Of a stretch of 58,403 nucleotides of DNA, positions 34,854 through 44,148 are shown piece after piece. The stretch comes from Galbibacter kalidii. Lineage in GTDB: Bacteria > Bacteroidota > Bacteroidia > Flavobacteriales > Flavobacteriaceae. How positions within the stretch are numbered: the stretch's first letter is position 1; each line of letters starts with the position of its first letter. Under the pieces are notes generated by a model. The model was not told the DNA's origin, searched no databases, and saw nothing but the letters and a program-made list of their open reading frames with translations. The DNA lies in assembly GCF_026241135.1 (NCBI RefSeq), contig NZ_JAPFGA010000022.1, forward strand, positions 1-58,403, written 5' to 3'. The translations under genes were made by a program, and so were the position numbers.

Positions 34854-36178
34854 TACGCGCGTTTTGAAAATTTTATCTCAACATCAACAGGTTTTAAGGT
34901 AATCAAAGGGTTGAGTTGTACACTATCTTTATTGGTTTCAATAGCAAAGGTATTCACAATCGCATTGATGGCCAATAACATTTCGTACATCGCAAAATTA
35001 TTACCAATACACAATCGCGGTCCTGCTCCAAACGGCATATAGGCTTTGTATTTTTTCCCTTCTGAAAAACGTTCGGGTATGAAATCTTCCGGGTTTTCCC
35101 AATATTTTGGGTTACGGTGCATCTCGTATATGGAAATCCCAAACAGAGTGCCTTTTTTTATGTGAAAACCTGAAACAGTATCATCTTCCAAGGCCACGCG
35201 ATCGGTTATCCACGCCGAAGGATACAATCGCATGCTTTCTTCAACACACATTTTTATATGTTGTAATTGAGGAAGTACTTCCAAAGCATTATTACTATCT
35301 CTTAAATCGACACTTTCCATACATACCTTTTCTAATTCTAATGGGTGGCTGGCCAACAAAAATAAGGTAAACGTCAACGCATTGGCAGTGGTTTCATGTC
35401 CGGCAACGAACAGGATCAATATTTCATCAATCAGTTGATCATTGGTCATTTTGCCACCATCTTCATATTCAGCCTTAAGTAACATATCCAACAGATCATC
35501 ATGTCTTGCAGTTGACGCTCTCCGTTGCTCTATGATCTTATTGATAATCTCACGGCTTTCCACAACCAACCTCATATGTCTGGCAGTCTGACCTTTGAGC
35601 TGATACCAAATTCGGTTGTGCGGCTGCCGCATTTCCTTAACGGCAAATCGTTGGAGCCGTTCAATAATAAACTGAAGTCTTTTTAACACTTCCGGATCTG
35701 CTGAAAAATTAAACAGGGATTTTGCAACCACCTCAAATGCCAAAGTGTTCATCAACAGAAACAGATCTATAAACGAACCTGTCTTAAAATTATGAATCTG
35801 TTCATAAATGGTTTCATTAATAATGGCAACCAGGTTTTTGATCTTGTCCTTGTGAAATCCGGGCTGAATAAGCCTGCGCTGCTGTAGCCAATATCCTCCT
35901 GTAGCTGTTAACAATCCGCGACCAATATATTTTGACACGTATTTTGTTTGAAGTTTGGATTTTTCGTATTTCTTATGATGCTTTTGAAGGATATGCTTCG
36001 AAATATCTGCGTCTTTGGTAAGTATGACTTTTGGACCGAAAATCGACTTTATGCTAAAAGATTCACCTGTGTTTTTAAACATTTCACTGTGAAACGGGAT
36101 AGGGTTTTTGGCAATGGCAGAAGAATGTCTTATAAACTTTAAAAAAGACACTTTATTTGGATAATTATATTGCTTCAT
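34853..36178 (-). CDS. Cytochrome P450
   Basis: All hallmarks are present (numbering from a longer frame starting at 36217): I-helix AGHETT at 272-277, K-helix Glu327-x-x-Arg330, and the haem-thiolate loop with Cys403 in [11 protein letters not shown] begin at [15 protein letters not shown] (36178) because the upstream codons (MRSGASELHEQKH) look like spacer and the ruvB gene ends only 60 bases away. No redox partner gene is nearby, and the substrate cannot be told from sequence. Soluble, membrane-peripheral type. Being locked between ruvB and queG suggests a housekeeping role rather than a detoxification island. Confidence 0.93.
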   Translation of the reverse strand: MKQYNYPNKVSFLKFIRHSSAIAKNPIPFHSEMFKNTGESFSIKSIFGPKVILTKDADISKHILQKHHKKYEKSKLQTKYVSKYIGRGLLTATGGYWLQQRRLIQPGFHKDKIKNLVAIINETIYEQIHNFKTGSFIDLFLLMNTLAFEVVAKSLFNFSADPEVLKRLQFIIERLQRFAVKEMRQPHNRIWYQLKGQTARHMRLVVESREIINKIIEQRRASTARHDDLLDMLLKAEYEDGGKMTNDQLIDEILILFVAGHETTANALTFTLFLLASHPLELEKVCMESVDLRDSNNALEVLPQLQHIKMCVEESMRLYPSAWITDRVALEDDTVSGFHIKKGTLFGISIYEMHRNPKYWENPEDFIPERFSEGKKYKAYMPFGAGPRLCIGNNFAMYEMLLAINAIVNTFAIETNKDSVQLNPLITLKPVDVEIKFSKRA

Positions 36179-36238
36179 ATGCTTCTGTTCATGTAATTCT
36201 GAAGCTCCCGATCTCAAAAGGAACAGAATGAGGAAACT

Positions 36239-37261
36239 TTAAAACAACCCGCCCTGGGTACCGTCTTTTATCTTGCCTAAATGTTTATAGGCTAATTCCG
36301 TTACCTCCCTTCCACGGGGTGTTCTCATAATAAATCCCTGTTGGATCAAGAAAGGTTCGTAGACTTCTTCAATAGTTTCTGCACTTTCAGAAACCGCTGT
36401 TGCCAAGGTAGTGATCCCTACTGGACCTCCTTTAAATTTATCGATGATGGTGTTTAGGATCTTATTGTCCATTTCATCCAGACCAAAAGCATCCACATTC
36501 AAGGCTTTTAATCCAAATTTTGATATTTCCATATCTATATTACCATTTCCTTTTATCTGGGCGAAATCACGAATCCGACGTAAAAGTGCATTGGCGATCC
36601 TTGGTGTACCCCTGCTTCTTCCGGCGATTTCTATCGCGGCTTCCATCGAAATAGGCACTTTTAAAATCTGTGCACTACGCTGAACGATATCGGCCAACAA
36701 CTCTGTAGAATAATATTGAAGTCTGCTACTGATCCCAAAACGTGCCCGCATGGGCGCTGTTAATAAACCGGAACGGGTCGTCGCACCAATAAGGGTAAAC
36801 GGATTTAAATTGATCTGAACTGTACGGGCATTGGGGCCCGATTCTATCATGATGTCGATCTTGTAATCTTCCATGGCTGAATAAAGGTATTCTTCCACAA
36901 TGGGACTCAGGCGATGGATCTCATCGATAAAAAGTACGTCGCGCTCTTCCAAATTGGTAAGTAATCCCGCCAAATCCCCCGGTTTGTCGAGTACCGGACC
37001 TGAAGTTACTTTTATACCCACCTCCAGTTCATGAGCCAAAATATGAGCCAAAGTAGTTTTTCCAAGTCCCGGAGGACCATGAAACAAGGTATGATCCAAA
37101 GCTTCGGTACGCAAATTGGCAGCCTGAACAAACACCTTCAAGTTTTCCAACACCTGTTCTTGTCCGGCAAAATCGTCGAAACTTAAAGGACGCAGTGCCT
37201 TTTCAATATCAACTTCTTCCTCTGAAAAATGTTCGCCTGTTGGATCTAAATACTCATTCAT
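36239..37261 (-). CDS. ruvB: Holliday junction DNA helicase RuvB
   Basis: A 340-residue AAA+ ATPase. Walker A is GPPGLGKTT (residues 62-70 from the start chosen), Walker B DEIH (113-116), sensor region [17 protein letters not shown], and a winged helix C-terminus with [16 protein letters not shown]. RuvB rings drive branch migration on RuvA-bound junctions. I chose [12 protein letters not shown] at 37261 over the frame to 37315: a perfect -7 box at 37267-37274 sits upstream of it, and the extra 18 residues are hydrophobic and unlike RuvB. It may be nearly leaderless. Confidence 0.96.
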   Translation of the reverse strand: MNEYLDPTGEHFSEEEVDIEKALRPLSFDDFAGQEQVLENLKVFVQAANLRTEALDHTLFHGPPGLGKTTLAHILAHELEVGIKVTSGPVLDKPGDLAGLLTNLEERDVLFIDEIHRLSPIVEEYLYSAMEDYKIDIMIESGPNARTVQINLNPFTLIGATTRSGLLTAPMRARFGISSRLQYYSTELLADIVQRSAQILKVPISMEAAIEIAGRSRGTPRIANALLRRIRDFAQIKGNGNIDMEISKFGLKALNVDAFGLDEMDNKILNTIIDKFKGGPVGITTLATAVSESAETIEEVYEPFLIQQGFIMRTPRGREVTELAYKHLGKIKDGTQGGLF

Positions 37262-37266
37262 ATCAA

Positions 37267-37274
37267 CAAAGATA
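37267..37274 (-). promoter_or_regulatory. Candidate -7 element for ruvB-CYP-queG
   Basis: TATCTTTG on the minus strand matches TAnnTTTG exactly. Predicted transcription start is at or within one base of the RuvB ATG. The best -33 matches are at 15 and 26 bases, both off the usual spacing. Confidence 0.35.
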
Positions 37275-37315
37275 AAACAAAAGCTTCTACAAACTATAAC
37301 CAATGATTGAAGCAA

Positions 37316-37593
37316 TTATATATGACACCCCTAAAGGGGTTCAAGCACCTCAACGTATATCCTCTGTCTATTAATATTTCACCCTTGGCGGGGCTAAAAT
37401 GGAGTATCCATAATAAAGAATTTTAAATGAATTCTTTTTATACTCCTCTATAAAAATTCGTAATTTGTTTGCATGAACCCTCATAGAGGGGATTTAATAT
37501 GACCAAGGCGCTGCACTGAGCCAAGTCGAAGTGTAGTTGGCTCTACAATAAGAAGGTGAATAAATCAAAAGTTTTTAATATAAATTTAAACAT
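37316..37593. other. Non-coding spacer with four hairpins
   Basis: Between divergent ruvB and the acyl-CoA oxidase-like gene. It holds ACCCC/GGGGT (37327-37340), an AT hairpin with outer GGAGTA/TACTCC and inner AAAGAATT/AATTCTTT (37401-37446), and GAGCCAA/TTGGCTC (37518-37543), the last being a half copy of the nested palindromic repeat of 3195-3263 (CTGAGCC and GTCGAAGTGTAG). Nothing resembles a gene. It may be a leader region for the gene to the right. Confidence 0.5.
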
Positions 37594-39864
37594 GTGAATA
37601 CACCAAGGCACAATGCAGCTGTTATAAAATACATTCCGTTTTTATATGTCATCTGGTCGGATGACCTGATTTCCCCTTCGGAAGTTTCCATTTTTAAAAA
37701 AGCACTGGAAAACGACACGCTTTCCAAAGAGGACAAGAAGTTATTGCAGGCTTGGGTCGATCCTAAAAACACTCCCGCCGATGAAACTATGATTGGTTGG
37801 AAAGAATTTATCGACGGAGGCGGAATCAAATTAACTGAAAGTGATCCCTATCCGCTTGCGCAATTCAGTCAGCGATTGGCGGCAAAACATACTGAATCAG
37901 ATAAAGAGCAAGATCTTGATGAAAATCTGAAGTTCATCGAGATCAATTTGGGGATTCAACCCAATCATTACCATCATTTATTTGATGTCAATGTTAAAGC
38001 TTCGGCCACCACTACTTTTTATTCCGCAGAAAAAATTGATGCGCTATTAAAAGGAGAAAACGCCAGCCATATTGATGAATTCAGAAAAAAACTGAACGAT
38101 CCCCTTTTTAACTGGGAGATTATCCGGGACAAAGATGAATTCAGAAAAAAGACATTAGAGCAAGTAAAACATTTGGCAAAAGACGGTTATGGCGCTATGG
38201 CATACGACAAAGCTTATGGCGGTATTGGCAATATGCCGGCCTATGCATCGATTTTTGAAAACCTTATGTATGTCGACGGCAGCCTGACGATAAAGTTTGG
38301 GGTTCAATTCGGACTTTTTGGGGGGAGTATCCAGAATTTAGGAACTAAAAAGCACCACGACAAATATTTGAAAAGTACGGGGGAAGCGAAGCTTCTGGGA
38401 TGTTTTGCCATGACCGAAACCCGTCACGGCTCGAACGTAAGAGGCGTAAAAACAACGGCTACTTATGTAAAAAAGACGGATTCTATAGTTATCGAAACCC
38501 CGGGAGAGAATGACAATAAAGAATATATCGGCAACTCACTTCACTCAAGTATGGCTACTGTGTTTGCCCAGCTTATTGTAGATGGTATAAATCATGGAGT
38601 TCATGCCATTTTGGTGAAAGTTAGGGATGAAAACGGCGATTTAAGCCCTGGTGTTCGCATTGAAGATAATGGTTATAAATTGGGATTGAACGGCGTCGAC
38701 AACGGAAAAATCTGGTTTGACAATGTTGCCGTCCCGAGGGAAAACTTACTGAACCGATTTGGGGATATCGATGAAAATGGGGTATACTCCTCTCCCATCG
38801 ACAACCCCAACAAACGGTTCTTCACCATGCTGGGCACTTTGGTAGGCGGAAGGATTTGTGTAGCCAAAGGCGCATTGAGCGGTGCAAAAATGGCTTTGGC
38901 GATTGCGGTGAAATATGCTTTGAACAGGCGTCAATTCAACAGTAGTGAAAAAATCCAAGAGGATCTTATCATGGATTATCCCACGCATCAATTACGGTTG
39001 ATAACACCCATTGCCAAATCGTATGTGTATCACGTGGTGCTCGATAAAATGATCGTTTTGTACAACGATTCTACTGAGAAAAGCCGAAGGGAAATAGAAA
39101 CACAGGCCGCAGCCCTAAAAGCTTGTATCACACAATTCTCCAATCAAAGTATACAAGAAAGCAGGGAAGCTTGTGGCGGAAAAGGTTATTTGCTAGAAAA
39201 CAGGATCGCAGACCTCAAAAACGATGTGGATATTTTTACCACTTTCGAAGGTGACAATACGGTGTTGATTCAGCTAGCAGCCAAGGGAATCCTGACCAAT
39301 TTCAAAACGGAGTTCAACAGTGATAGTTTTATGGATATTTTGAAATATCTGGGGACGCAGTTATCAGACAGGCTTATCGCTTTTAATCCGATCTTTACCA
39401 ACAAAACCGACAAGGAGCACCTTTTTGATCCGGAATTTCATCAACACGCATTTGAATACCGCAGACGAAGGCTCACCTTTTCGGCGGCGTCAAGAATTCA
39501 GAATTACATCAAGAAAGGTATGCCCTCTTATCAGGCATTTTTAAAAGTACAAACACATCTTGTAGCCCTTGGAGAGGCCTATGCCGACGAATTGTGCTAT
39601 ACCCATTTTAAAAACTTTATCGATACCATCAAAGATGAAAAGCTTCGATTCCTGTTTGAAAAAATAGGGACTTTGTATGCATTGAGTGAGATAAGCAACA
39701 ATGCGGATTGGTATTTGGAGCACGGTTATATCAGTAGCAGCAAATCCAAAGCCATAAAGAGAAGGGTGGAACGCCTGTGTACAGAGCTTCGTCCGCATGT
39801 AAACAGTCTGGTTGATGGGTTTGGCATTCCCGATCATCTTATGACTGCACCGATTGTTAAATAA
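37594..39864 (+). CDS. Acyl-CoA oxidase/dehydrogenase-like flavoenzyme with N-terminal TerB-like segment
   Basis: The 756-residue protein begins with an approximately 80-residue helical segment (IKYIPFLYVIWSDDLISPSEV...) like the TerB fold, then the acyl-CoA dehydrogenase/oxidase domains: FAD loop FAMTETRHGSNVRG at about 271-284 and a catalytic Glu552 in TTFEGDNTVL, the pattern of peroxisome-type acyl-CoA oxidases. It would oxidise acyl-CoA, with either oxygen or an electron carrier as acceptor; the sequence alone does not decide. The only start in frame before the first conserved residues is GTG at 37594. A frame-1 ATG just before it meets TGA at once. Confidence 0.87.
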   Translation: MNTPRHNAAVIKYIPFLYVIWSDDLISPSEVSIFKKALENDTLSKEDKKLLQAWVDPKNTPADETMIGWKEFIDGGGIKLTESDPYPLAQFSQRLAAKHTESDKEQDLDENLKFIEINLGIQPNHYHHLFDVNVKASATTTFYSAEKIDALLKGENASHIDEFRKKLNDPLFNWEIIRDKDEFRKKTLEQVKHLAKDGYGAMAYDKAYGGIGNMPAYASIFENLMYVDGSLTIKFGVQFGLFGGSIQNLGTKKHHDKYLKSTGEAKLLGCFAMTETRHGSNVRGVKTTATYVKKTDSIVIETPGENDNKEYIGNSLHSSMATVFAQLIVDGINHGVHAILVKVRDENGDLSPGVRIEDNGYKLGLNGVDNGKIWFDNVAVPRENLLNRFGDIDENGVYSSPIDNPNKRFFTMLGTLVGGRICVAKGALSGAKMALAIAVKYALNRRQFNSSEKIQEDLIMDYPTHQLRLITPIAKSYVYHVVLDKMIVLYNDSTEKSRREIETQAAALKACITQFSNQSIQESREACGGKGYLLENRIADLKNDVDIFTTFEGDNTVLIQLAAKGILTNFKTEFNSDSFMDILKYLGTQLSDRLIAFNPIFTNKTDKEHLFDPEFHQHAFEYRRRRLTFSAASRIQNYIKKGMPSYQAFLKVQTHLVALGEAYADELCYTHFKNFIDTIKDEKLRFLFEKIGTLYALSEISNNADWYLEHGYISSSKSKAIKRRVERLCTELRPHVNSLVDGFGIPDHLMTAPIVK

Positions 39865-39865
39865 A

Positions 39866-39897
39866 AAACCTGACAGGTTCTAGAACTTGTCAGGTTT
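39866..39897. terminator. Bidirectional terminator between the oxidase-like and phytase-like genes
   Basis: AAACCTGACA pairs with TGTCAGGTTT; the loop itself contains GGTTCTAGAACTT, so the stem continues inward. On the minus strand the stem is followed by a T-rich run. It lies between two convergent stop codons. Confidence 0.75.
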
Positions 39898-39933
39898 AAA
39901 AAATCAAAAGCTCTTCCTCTAAGTTAAAGGAAG

Positions 39934-40959
39934 TTATTTTAACTGCAACGAATCCAAAGCGTGATAAAAGAAGTCTTTTTCATCATTCATGGACACGAAT
40001 AAACCGTTGGGAAACTTGCTTCCCAGAGATTCGGTTACCACTTCGCAGCCATCGGTTTCCAAGGTACCGAGGTTTAGTTTTTTTATAAACGTATTTGTTT
40101 TTCGGTCAAAGAAATTAAAGGTATGGTCTTGTTGATCGCTCACTATAACATAACCTTCACCGTCTTCGTAAGTGGCGATAGCTATCCCTTCAATATCATC
40201 TTTGAAATACTCCCCCCCAAACATGGAAATCTCTTCATTTCCTTTTTCGGGATCGGCATAGTATTTATGGATCCCCACACCTTCATCACAATAATAGACA
40301 TAACCCAAAGCATCATCTACCGCTATGGCTTCAATTTCTTTTTGTCCGCTGAACTTACCAAATTTTCTAACCAAATTGGCATGGACTCCCGTAGCATCAG
40401 ATAACAATTCATACTGATATAAATAGCCTTCCGTCGGACCATTTTTTCGACCTACAATAGCGTAGACCTTCCCACTTTCCGGATTTCTGTATACCGAAAC
40501 GCCCATGGGTTGGGTAAATTCAGAATCAGCATCAGTTTCATCTTCAAATACTTTAAACCCACCATTGTCTAAGGGTTTCATATCGGGCACAGAAAACACG
40601 CGAATTTGCTTTCTACCGCGTTCAGTAAACACCAAGATATCGGCTTTGGTAGAATCGTTCAATTTAAAATCGTATTCCACATCGACATTATTGGGACGGA
40701 TAAGTTTGGTAATGCTTTTTTCTTCGATTAGTTTTCCGTCCAAATCAAAAGCATACACTCCACTGTTCGCTATTTTTTTGTCCCCTTTATCGGTTCCAAA
40801 AACTATACTTTCTTCAGGGTTTGCCTTGTTTACCCAAATAGCAGGATCGTCGCTATCATTAGGCAATTTTTCGGTTTTTAAGGTCGGTGCTATTTCAGGC
40901 AGCTGTTCCCTGCAAGAAAACAGTGCCAAAATGCAGGATAGTATGAGTAGTTTCTTCAT
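39934..40959 (-). CDS. Phytase-like beta-propeller lipoprotein
   Basis: From the chosen start the 341-residue product has a type II signal ending FSC, with Cys16 lipidated. The body matches beta-propeller phytase: DDPAIWVNKANPEESIVFGTDK near residues 42-62, GVYAFDLDGK, NNVDVEYDF and the acidic calcium-site segments. These enzymes release phosphate from phytate and work outside the inner membrane with calcium. The longer frame to 40986 adds nine unlikely residues before MKKLLILSC. It is downstream of, and probably co-transcribed with, a TonB-dependent receptor, a pairing known for this family. Confidence 0.9.
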   Translation of the reverse strand: MKKLLILSCILALFSCREQLPEIAPTLKTEKLPNDSDDPAIWVNKANPEESIVFGTDKGDKKIANSGVYAFDLDGKLIEEKSITKLIRPNNVDVEYDFKLNDSTKADILVFTERGRKQIRVFSVPDMKPLDNGGFKVFEDETDADSEFTQPMGVSVYRNPESGKVYAIVGRKNGPTEGYLYQYELLSDATGVHANLVRKFGKFSGQKEIEAIAVDDALGYVYYCDEGVGIHKYYADPEKGNEEISMFGGEYFKDDIEGIAIATYEDGEGYVIVSDQQDHTFNFFDRKTNTFIKKLNLGTLETDGCEVVTESLGSKFPNGLFVSMNDEKDFFYHALDSLQLK

Positions 40960-41139
40960 TATCTTTAATTTATTGGCATAAGGCATAAGACTGTAAGACT
41001 TAAGACGTAGGACAACAATCTTATGTCTATCTTTAGTTTTTTCATTTTCGTTATTTTTTTTAATGTCCTTACGAAATTATAACCGCAAAGGGCTCAATGT
41101 ACGCAAAGGTTGTAAACCCTTGAAGGGTTGGGTTTTCAA

Positions 41140-43983
41140 TTAAAACAAATCGTATTTCAGTCCGATGTTCAATCTTCTTCCGTAATATTCCACCTGCATA
41201 GTACGGCTTTTTACGCCTTGGTAATAACGCAACGGACGATTCGTAATATTTGTCAGGTTGGTGTACAAGCTCAAGTTTTTGCTTAAAGCTACATTGGCAT
41301 TGAAATCTACAAAAAGTTGCTCGTCATAATAACGGTCTTCAAAGGCATTTCCACCAATCTCATCAATATAAGCATCGGAATAGTTAGCCGAAACACGCAC
41401 ACTAAACTTATTACTTGAATAACCCAAAGATGCGTTAAACATTTGAGGTGCCGTATTCGGCAAGTCCAAATCGGTACGCTCCTCTCCGTCTTCATTAAAA
41501 ATACCGTCAGTATCTGATTTCAAATAGGTGTAATTCAGATAAACACTAAAGTTTTTAGCAAAACCGGGTAAGAAATCTAAACGACGTTGCAAAGATGCTT
41601 CAGCACCATAGACATTGGCTCCTTTTCCATTAAGTGGCTGGTAAACTTCATATCCATCCGCATTTTCTGTCTGTCGTATATAAATAAAGTCTTTAATATC
41701 CTTATAAAATGCTCCTGCAGAAATAATCCCAACAGATCTAAAGTAGTGTTCTGCCATCAAATCAAAGTTCATCGAAATCGTTGGATCCAAATCGGAATTC
41801 CCGATAAATATCTCCTCATCTTCATTGTTCACTTCCATATAAGGTACTAAATCTACATAATTTGGACGCGCCAAAGTATTGGTCCACGCCAAACGCAATA
41901 CTGTATTTTCAGCCACATTGTATTTAAAGTGAACTCCGGGCATCACATTAGTATAGTTTGTCTCCCCTTTAATCTTACTTGTTCCGGCATAATCACCTTC
42001 TTCATCATAAATAAGTTCATTTCCTTCCCCTTCGGTTATGGTGTGTTCCAGTCTCAAACCGAGTAATACGCTAAACTTATTAGAAAAATCCTGATTTATC
42101 ATTCCATAACCGGCATAAACACTTTCTTTCACATCAAAATTGGCTGTCAAATATTCATCAGGAACGTCTTCAGCTTCAAAGATACTGCTGTTTTGAAAAT
42201 CCAATCCTCCAAGAAATTCATTGGTTGCAAAAGTTCCCACGGCATATTGACTTCCGGCGAGAAAATCTGAATCGGAGTAATCTTTGGTCGGTAGCATTCC
42301 CAATTCATCAAATTCATCACCCAACGGACTGTATTCTGTAAAATCGTTATCCCTTTTCTTACTTTTTATACGAGTCTTTGCCCCAAATTTCAAGAATCCT
42401 TCTTCTCCCTCTACAAAACTCATCGGCAGTTGGGCATTTACATAAAGATTCACATCTTCTTCGTCTGTATATTGATTTTCCTCGGAAAATTCGTCCAATT
42501 CAAAACTTGCAAAATCGGCATCAACTGTATTGGTCGGCGTGTACAATGGCTCTCTTTCATTTCCATTGAAATTGATTCTGTATTCGCTTTCATACTCCGC
42601 ATAACGTTCGTTCAGGCGTTCTTCTGAAGCTTTTGCATAAGACGCCAACCAATCCAATTGCACTTTTCCAAACAAATGTTCACCTCCCAGACTGAAATTC
42701 AGCATACGTTGATCTTCCAATCGTCTGTTTTTGTTTCTATTGTTATCAATCCCCCCTTTGGTTTGGCGCTTTGCCTCCACAGGAAAACTGGTTAAATTTC
42801 CATCACTATTTATACTGAAATCATTTGGTCCAATATCTTCTCCGTCCAATATTTCGTGTTCCAGTCTAAATCTGTTCTCGCGATCGTCCCTCCAGTTGTA
42901 AATAGATTTAAAATAAAGCGTGTTGTCGTTATCTATCTTATAATCCAAATTAGCTGAAAAACTTCTTCGAACACGTTGTACTTTATATTCCCTGATCTCG
43001 AACACATTGGCATAAGGATTAACTTCAATTTCTTCCAAATTATCTTCATCGTCAAAGGCGTTGTATTCAAACTCATCGGTCCATTCGGCTTCATAATTAT
43101 CACTTCCGAAGTCATTATCGTTGAAAGATGCTGAAACCATCCAGCCCAATTTATCGTTTTTAGTGCGATCTCCCAAAATAAACGAGCCGTTCAAAATGCG
43201 CTTTCCGTTAATCGTATTTATTCCCGAACCGGCAGTAGCCGACAAGCGGAACCTTTTGGGTGAAGTTCTGGTCACCAAGTTTACCGAACCTCCAAGGGCA
43301 TCACCATCCATATCCGGGGTTACGGCTTTGTTAACCTCTATGGTCTGGATCATATCCGAAGGAATCAAATCCATCTGCACATTTCTATTATCCCCTTCTG
43401 CGGAAGGAATACGACTTCCGTTAAGGGTTACTGAGTTCAGCTGCGGAGCCATACCACGCACAATAATATTCCTCGCTTCCCCTTGATCGACCTGCATAGT
43501 AATCCCGGGAATACGCTTTACAGCATCTCCTATATTGGCATCAGGAAATTTGCCAACCTGCTCCGAAGAAACCACATTAGTTATATTTTGTTTGTTTTTC
43601 TGAACGTTTAAAGCTCTTGCCTGTGCGCCCAAGCCTGTTCCAAACACTTCAACTCCGTCCAATTCCACACTTTCTGAGGACAAAAGGATGGAAACCGTTG
43701 TTGTTCTCCCGGCTATTACATTAATTTCTTTTTGAATATCTGCATAACCCAGATATTTGATCAGTAGTTGATGTGTTCCTTCCGGTACCGATACCATAGT
43801 AAAGTTACCGTCATTGTCTGAAACAACTCCTTGACTCAAGTTTTCGATAAGTACGGTAGCTCCCGGCACATAAATTCCGTTTTCATCTGTAATTGCCCCC
43901 TGAATATTTCCGTTTTGGGCATGAACACTGCCCATAAATACAGCAACAAAAAGCGTTGCAAAAATTAGTTTTATTAGTTCCAT
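41140..43983 (-). CDS. TonB-dependent receptor beside the phytase-like gene
   Basis: The 947-residue protein has a signal peptide, an N-terminal carboxypeptidase-regulatory-like beta domain (GNIQGAITDENGIYVPGATVLIENLSQG), the plug (EQVGKFPDANIGDAVKRIPG..., RNIIVRGMAPQLNSVTLNG, and NLVTRTSPKRF) and a 22-strand barrel ending YGRRLNIGLKYDLF. It imports a large substrate through the outer membrane using TonB. Phytate or its breakdown products are the obvious candidate given the gene order, but this is inference. A clear promoter precedes it, and a TPR/LuxR regulator is encoded upstream on the same strand. Confidence 0.9.
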   Translation of the reverse strand: MELIKLIFATLFVAVFMGSVHAQNGNIQGAITDENGIYVPGATVLIENLSQGVVSDNDGNFTMVSVPEGTHQLLIKYLGYADIQKEINVIAGRTTTVSILLSSESVELDGVEVFGTGLGAQARALNVQKNKQNITNVVSSEQVGKFPDANIGDAVKRIPGITMQVDQGEARNIIVRGMAPQLNSVTLNGSRIPSAEGDNRNVQMDLIPSDMIQTIEVNKAVTPDMDGDALGGSVNLVTRTSPKRFRLSATAGSGINTINGKRILNGSFILGDRTKNDKLGWMVSASFNDNDFGSDNYEAEWTDEFEYNAFDDEDNLEEIEVNPYANVFEIREYKVQRVRRSFSANLDYKIDNDNTLYFKSIYNWRDDRENRFRLEHEILDGEDIGPNDFSINSDGNLTSFPVEAKRQTKGGIDNNRNKNRRLEDQRMLNFSLGGEHLFGKVQLDWLASYAKASEERLNERYAEYESEYRINFNGNEREPLYTPTNTVDADFASFELDEFSEENQYTDEEDVNLYVNAQLPMSFVEGEEGFLKFGAKTRIKSKKRDNDFTEYSPLGDEFDELGMLPTKDYSDSDFLAGSQYAVGTFATNEFLGGLDFQNSSIFEAEDVPDEYLTANFDVKESVYAGYGMINQDFSNKFSVLLGLRLEHTITEGEGNELIYDEEGDYAGTSKIKGETNYTNVMPGVHFKYNVAENTVLRLAWTNTLARPNYVDLVPYMEVNNEDEEIFIGNSDLDPTISMNFDLMAEHYFRSVGIISAGAFYKDIKDFIYIRQTENADGYEVYQPLNGKGANVYGAEASLQRRLDFLPGFAKNFSVYLNYTYLKSDTDGIFNEDGEERTDLDLPNTAPQMFNASLGYSSNKFSVRVSANYSDAYIDEIGGNAFEDRYYDEQLFVDFNANVALSKNLSLYTNLTNITNRPLRYYQGVKSRTMQVEYYGRRLNIGLKYDLF

Positions 43984-44004
43984 TGATTTAGTTTATTTTC
44001 AAGG

Positions 44005-44039
44005 CAAAACTATGTTTTACAAGGCTTTCGAAAGTCAAA
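44005..44039 (-). promoter_or_regulatory. Promoter of the receptor-phytase operon
   Basis: On the minus strand TTTG (44039-44036), 23 bases, then TAGTTTTG (44012-44005). The leader would be only about 15 bases. Confidence 0.5.
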
Positions 44040-44148
44040 TTGATGAAAACAAAATGTAATGAAACTGCTTATACAAGTATTACTTTAAGGCAACATTCAC
44101 CTTGGGTTAACACTGAATTAATATTGACTTTAAAAACAAGTTTTTTGG

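Noticed and set aside
37579-37620. Frameshift at the start of the acyl-CoA oxidase-like gene
   Set aside because: The GTG start gives a full-length protein with all motifs, so no frameshift needs to be assumed.
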